From NCBI GenBank assembly GCA_018825335.1, contig JAHJEW010000052.1, positions 1 to 54,832 of the forward strand: a DNA stretch of 54,832 nucleotides. Direction: 5' to 3'. This document shows positions 54,726 through 54,832 of the stretch, piece by piece. This stretch comes from Patescibacteria group bacterium. Lineage in GTDB: Bacteria; Patescibacteriota; Gracilibacteria; UBA1369. Made by a program: the position numbers and the translations under genes. Every line of letters starts with the position of its first letter. The first letter of the stretch is position 1. A model generated the notes under the pieces. That model saw only the letters and a list, made by a program, of their open reading frames with translations. It was not told the origin of the DNA and made no database searches.

Positions 54726-54832
54726 GGATTAGTTTTTTTTGCTTCTATAATCATATCTTTGCCCACTTTGTAGAATTTCACAATGTTCAGTCCGGCTTTT
54801 TTTATTATGCTTTTAAGCTCTCTTTTTGTGAA
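54722..54832 (-). CDS. C-terminal fragment, probable SAM-dependent methyltransferase
   Basis: The last 36 codons of a gene that continues beyond the window. The visible part (FTKRELKSIIKKAG, then KVGKDMIIEAKK) resembles the C-terminal strand of class I methyltransferases. Its TGA overlaps the WecG-like start codon (ATGA), so the two are coupled. Confidence 0.6.
   Translation of the reverse strand, partial: FTKRELKSIIKKAGLNIVKFYKVGKDMIIEAKKTNP

Overview
The window looks like a chromosomal segment of a Candidate Phyla Radiation (Patescibacteria) bacterium, possibly of the Peregrinibacteria/Gracilibacteria group. The phylum-level assignment is fairly confident; the group is a guess. Support comes from 16S bases that depart from the usual bacterial consensus at classical primer sites, a PrgI/TraC-like and VirD4-like gene set of the kind common in these genomes, a class I-sized but sparse metabolic repertoire, and very tight gene packing with many overlapping ends. 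The genetic code is standard: TGA is used as a normal stop (for example purC and the SBP5 gene at 33888), so this is not a UGA-glycine lineage. No insertion sequence, prophage, CRISPR array or rRNA intron was seen.

Layout. 1-3.6 kb: tRNA-Leu, a lipoprotein and a P-loop NTPase (minus), divergent from a RimK-type ATP-grasp ligase, then clpP. 3.7-9.95 kb: a complete rRNA operon (16S, tRNA-Ala(GGC), tRNA-Ala(TGC), tRNA-Ile(GAT), 23S, 5S) with its promoter, boxA elements and RNase III-type stems. Its spacer is unusual: it holds a 129-base hairpin element, a probable 78-residue membrane protein gene, and a promoter plus intrinsic terminator that bracket a structured RNA. 9.95-11.1 kb: TraC N-terminal-like and PrgI proteins. 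11.2-19.5 kb: lepA, a membrane-anchored peptide-binding protein paired with an RsbU-like phosphatase, glyA with 5-formyl-THF cyclo-ligase, two tRNAs and corA. 19.5-27.6 kb: central metabolism (tkt, pgi, tal) and purine synthesis (purA divergent from purC-purE-purB). 27.6-34.8 kb: a hypothetical gene divergent from a eukaryote-like ileS, a holin-4-like membrane protein, secG, a second SBP5 protein, rplI and ruvX. 34.8-39.9 kb: a large VirD4-like ATPase, pgk, ribH and ribE. 39.9-45.1 kb: ssb, a GT2 glycosyltransferase, a sugar-type binding lipoprotein, an O-antigen ligase-like protein and fmt. 45.1-54.8 kb: nrnA-like DHH phosphoesterase, unknown membrane proteins, family 4 uracil-DNA glycosylase, a P/A/T-rich lipoprotein, lepB, a PH-domain protein, a HEPN-like protein, coaE, gatB, a DUF948-like protein, a WecG/TagA glycosyltransferase and the end of a probable methyltransferase.

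How it works together. The window is mostly housekeeping. Pentose-phosphate and lower glycolytic enzymes (tkt, tal, pgi, pgk) could supply ribose-phosphate; glyA and the folate enzyme feed one-carbon units; purA/B/C/E cover only part of purine synthesis. Cell-envelope genes (GT2, O-antigen ligase, WecG, lepB, secG) suggest a decorated surface. Three solute-binding proteins occur without any adjacent ABC permease, and one is coupled to a signalling phosphatase. These, with the PrgI/TraC/VirD4-like genes and the rRNA spacer content, are the most interesting accessory features. Many promoters can be read directly as -35/-10 pairs with 16-18 base spacers, and several place the start codon at or very near the predicted transcription start, which suggests leaderless mRNAs.
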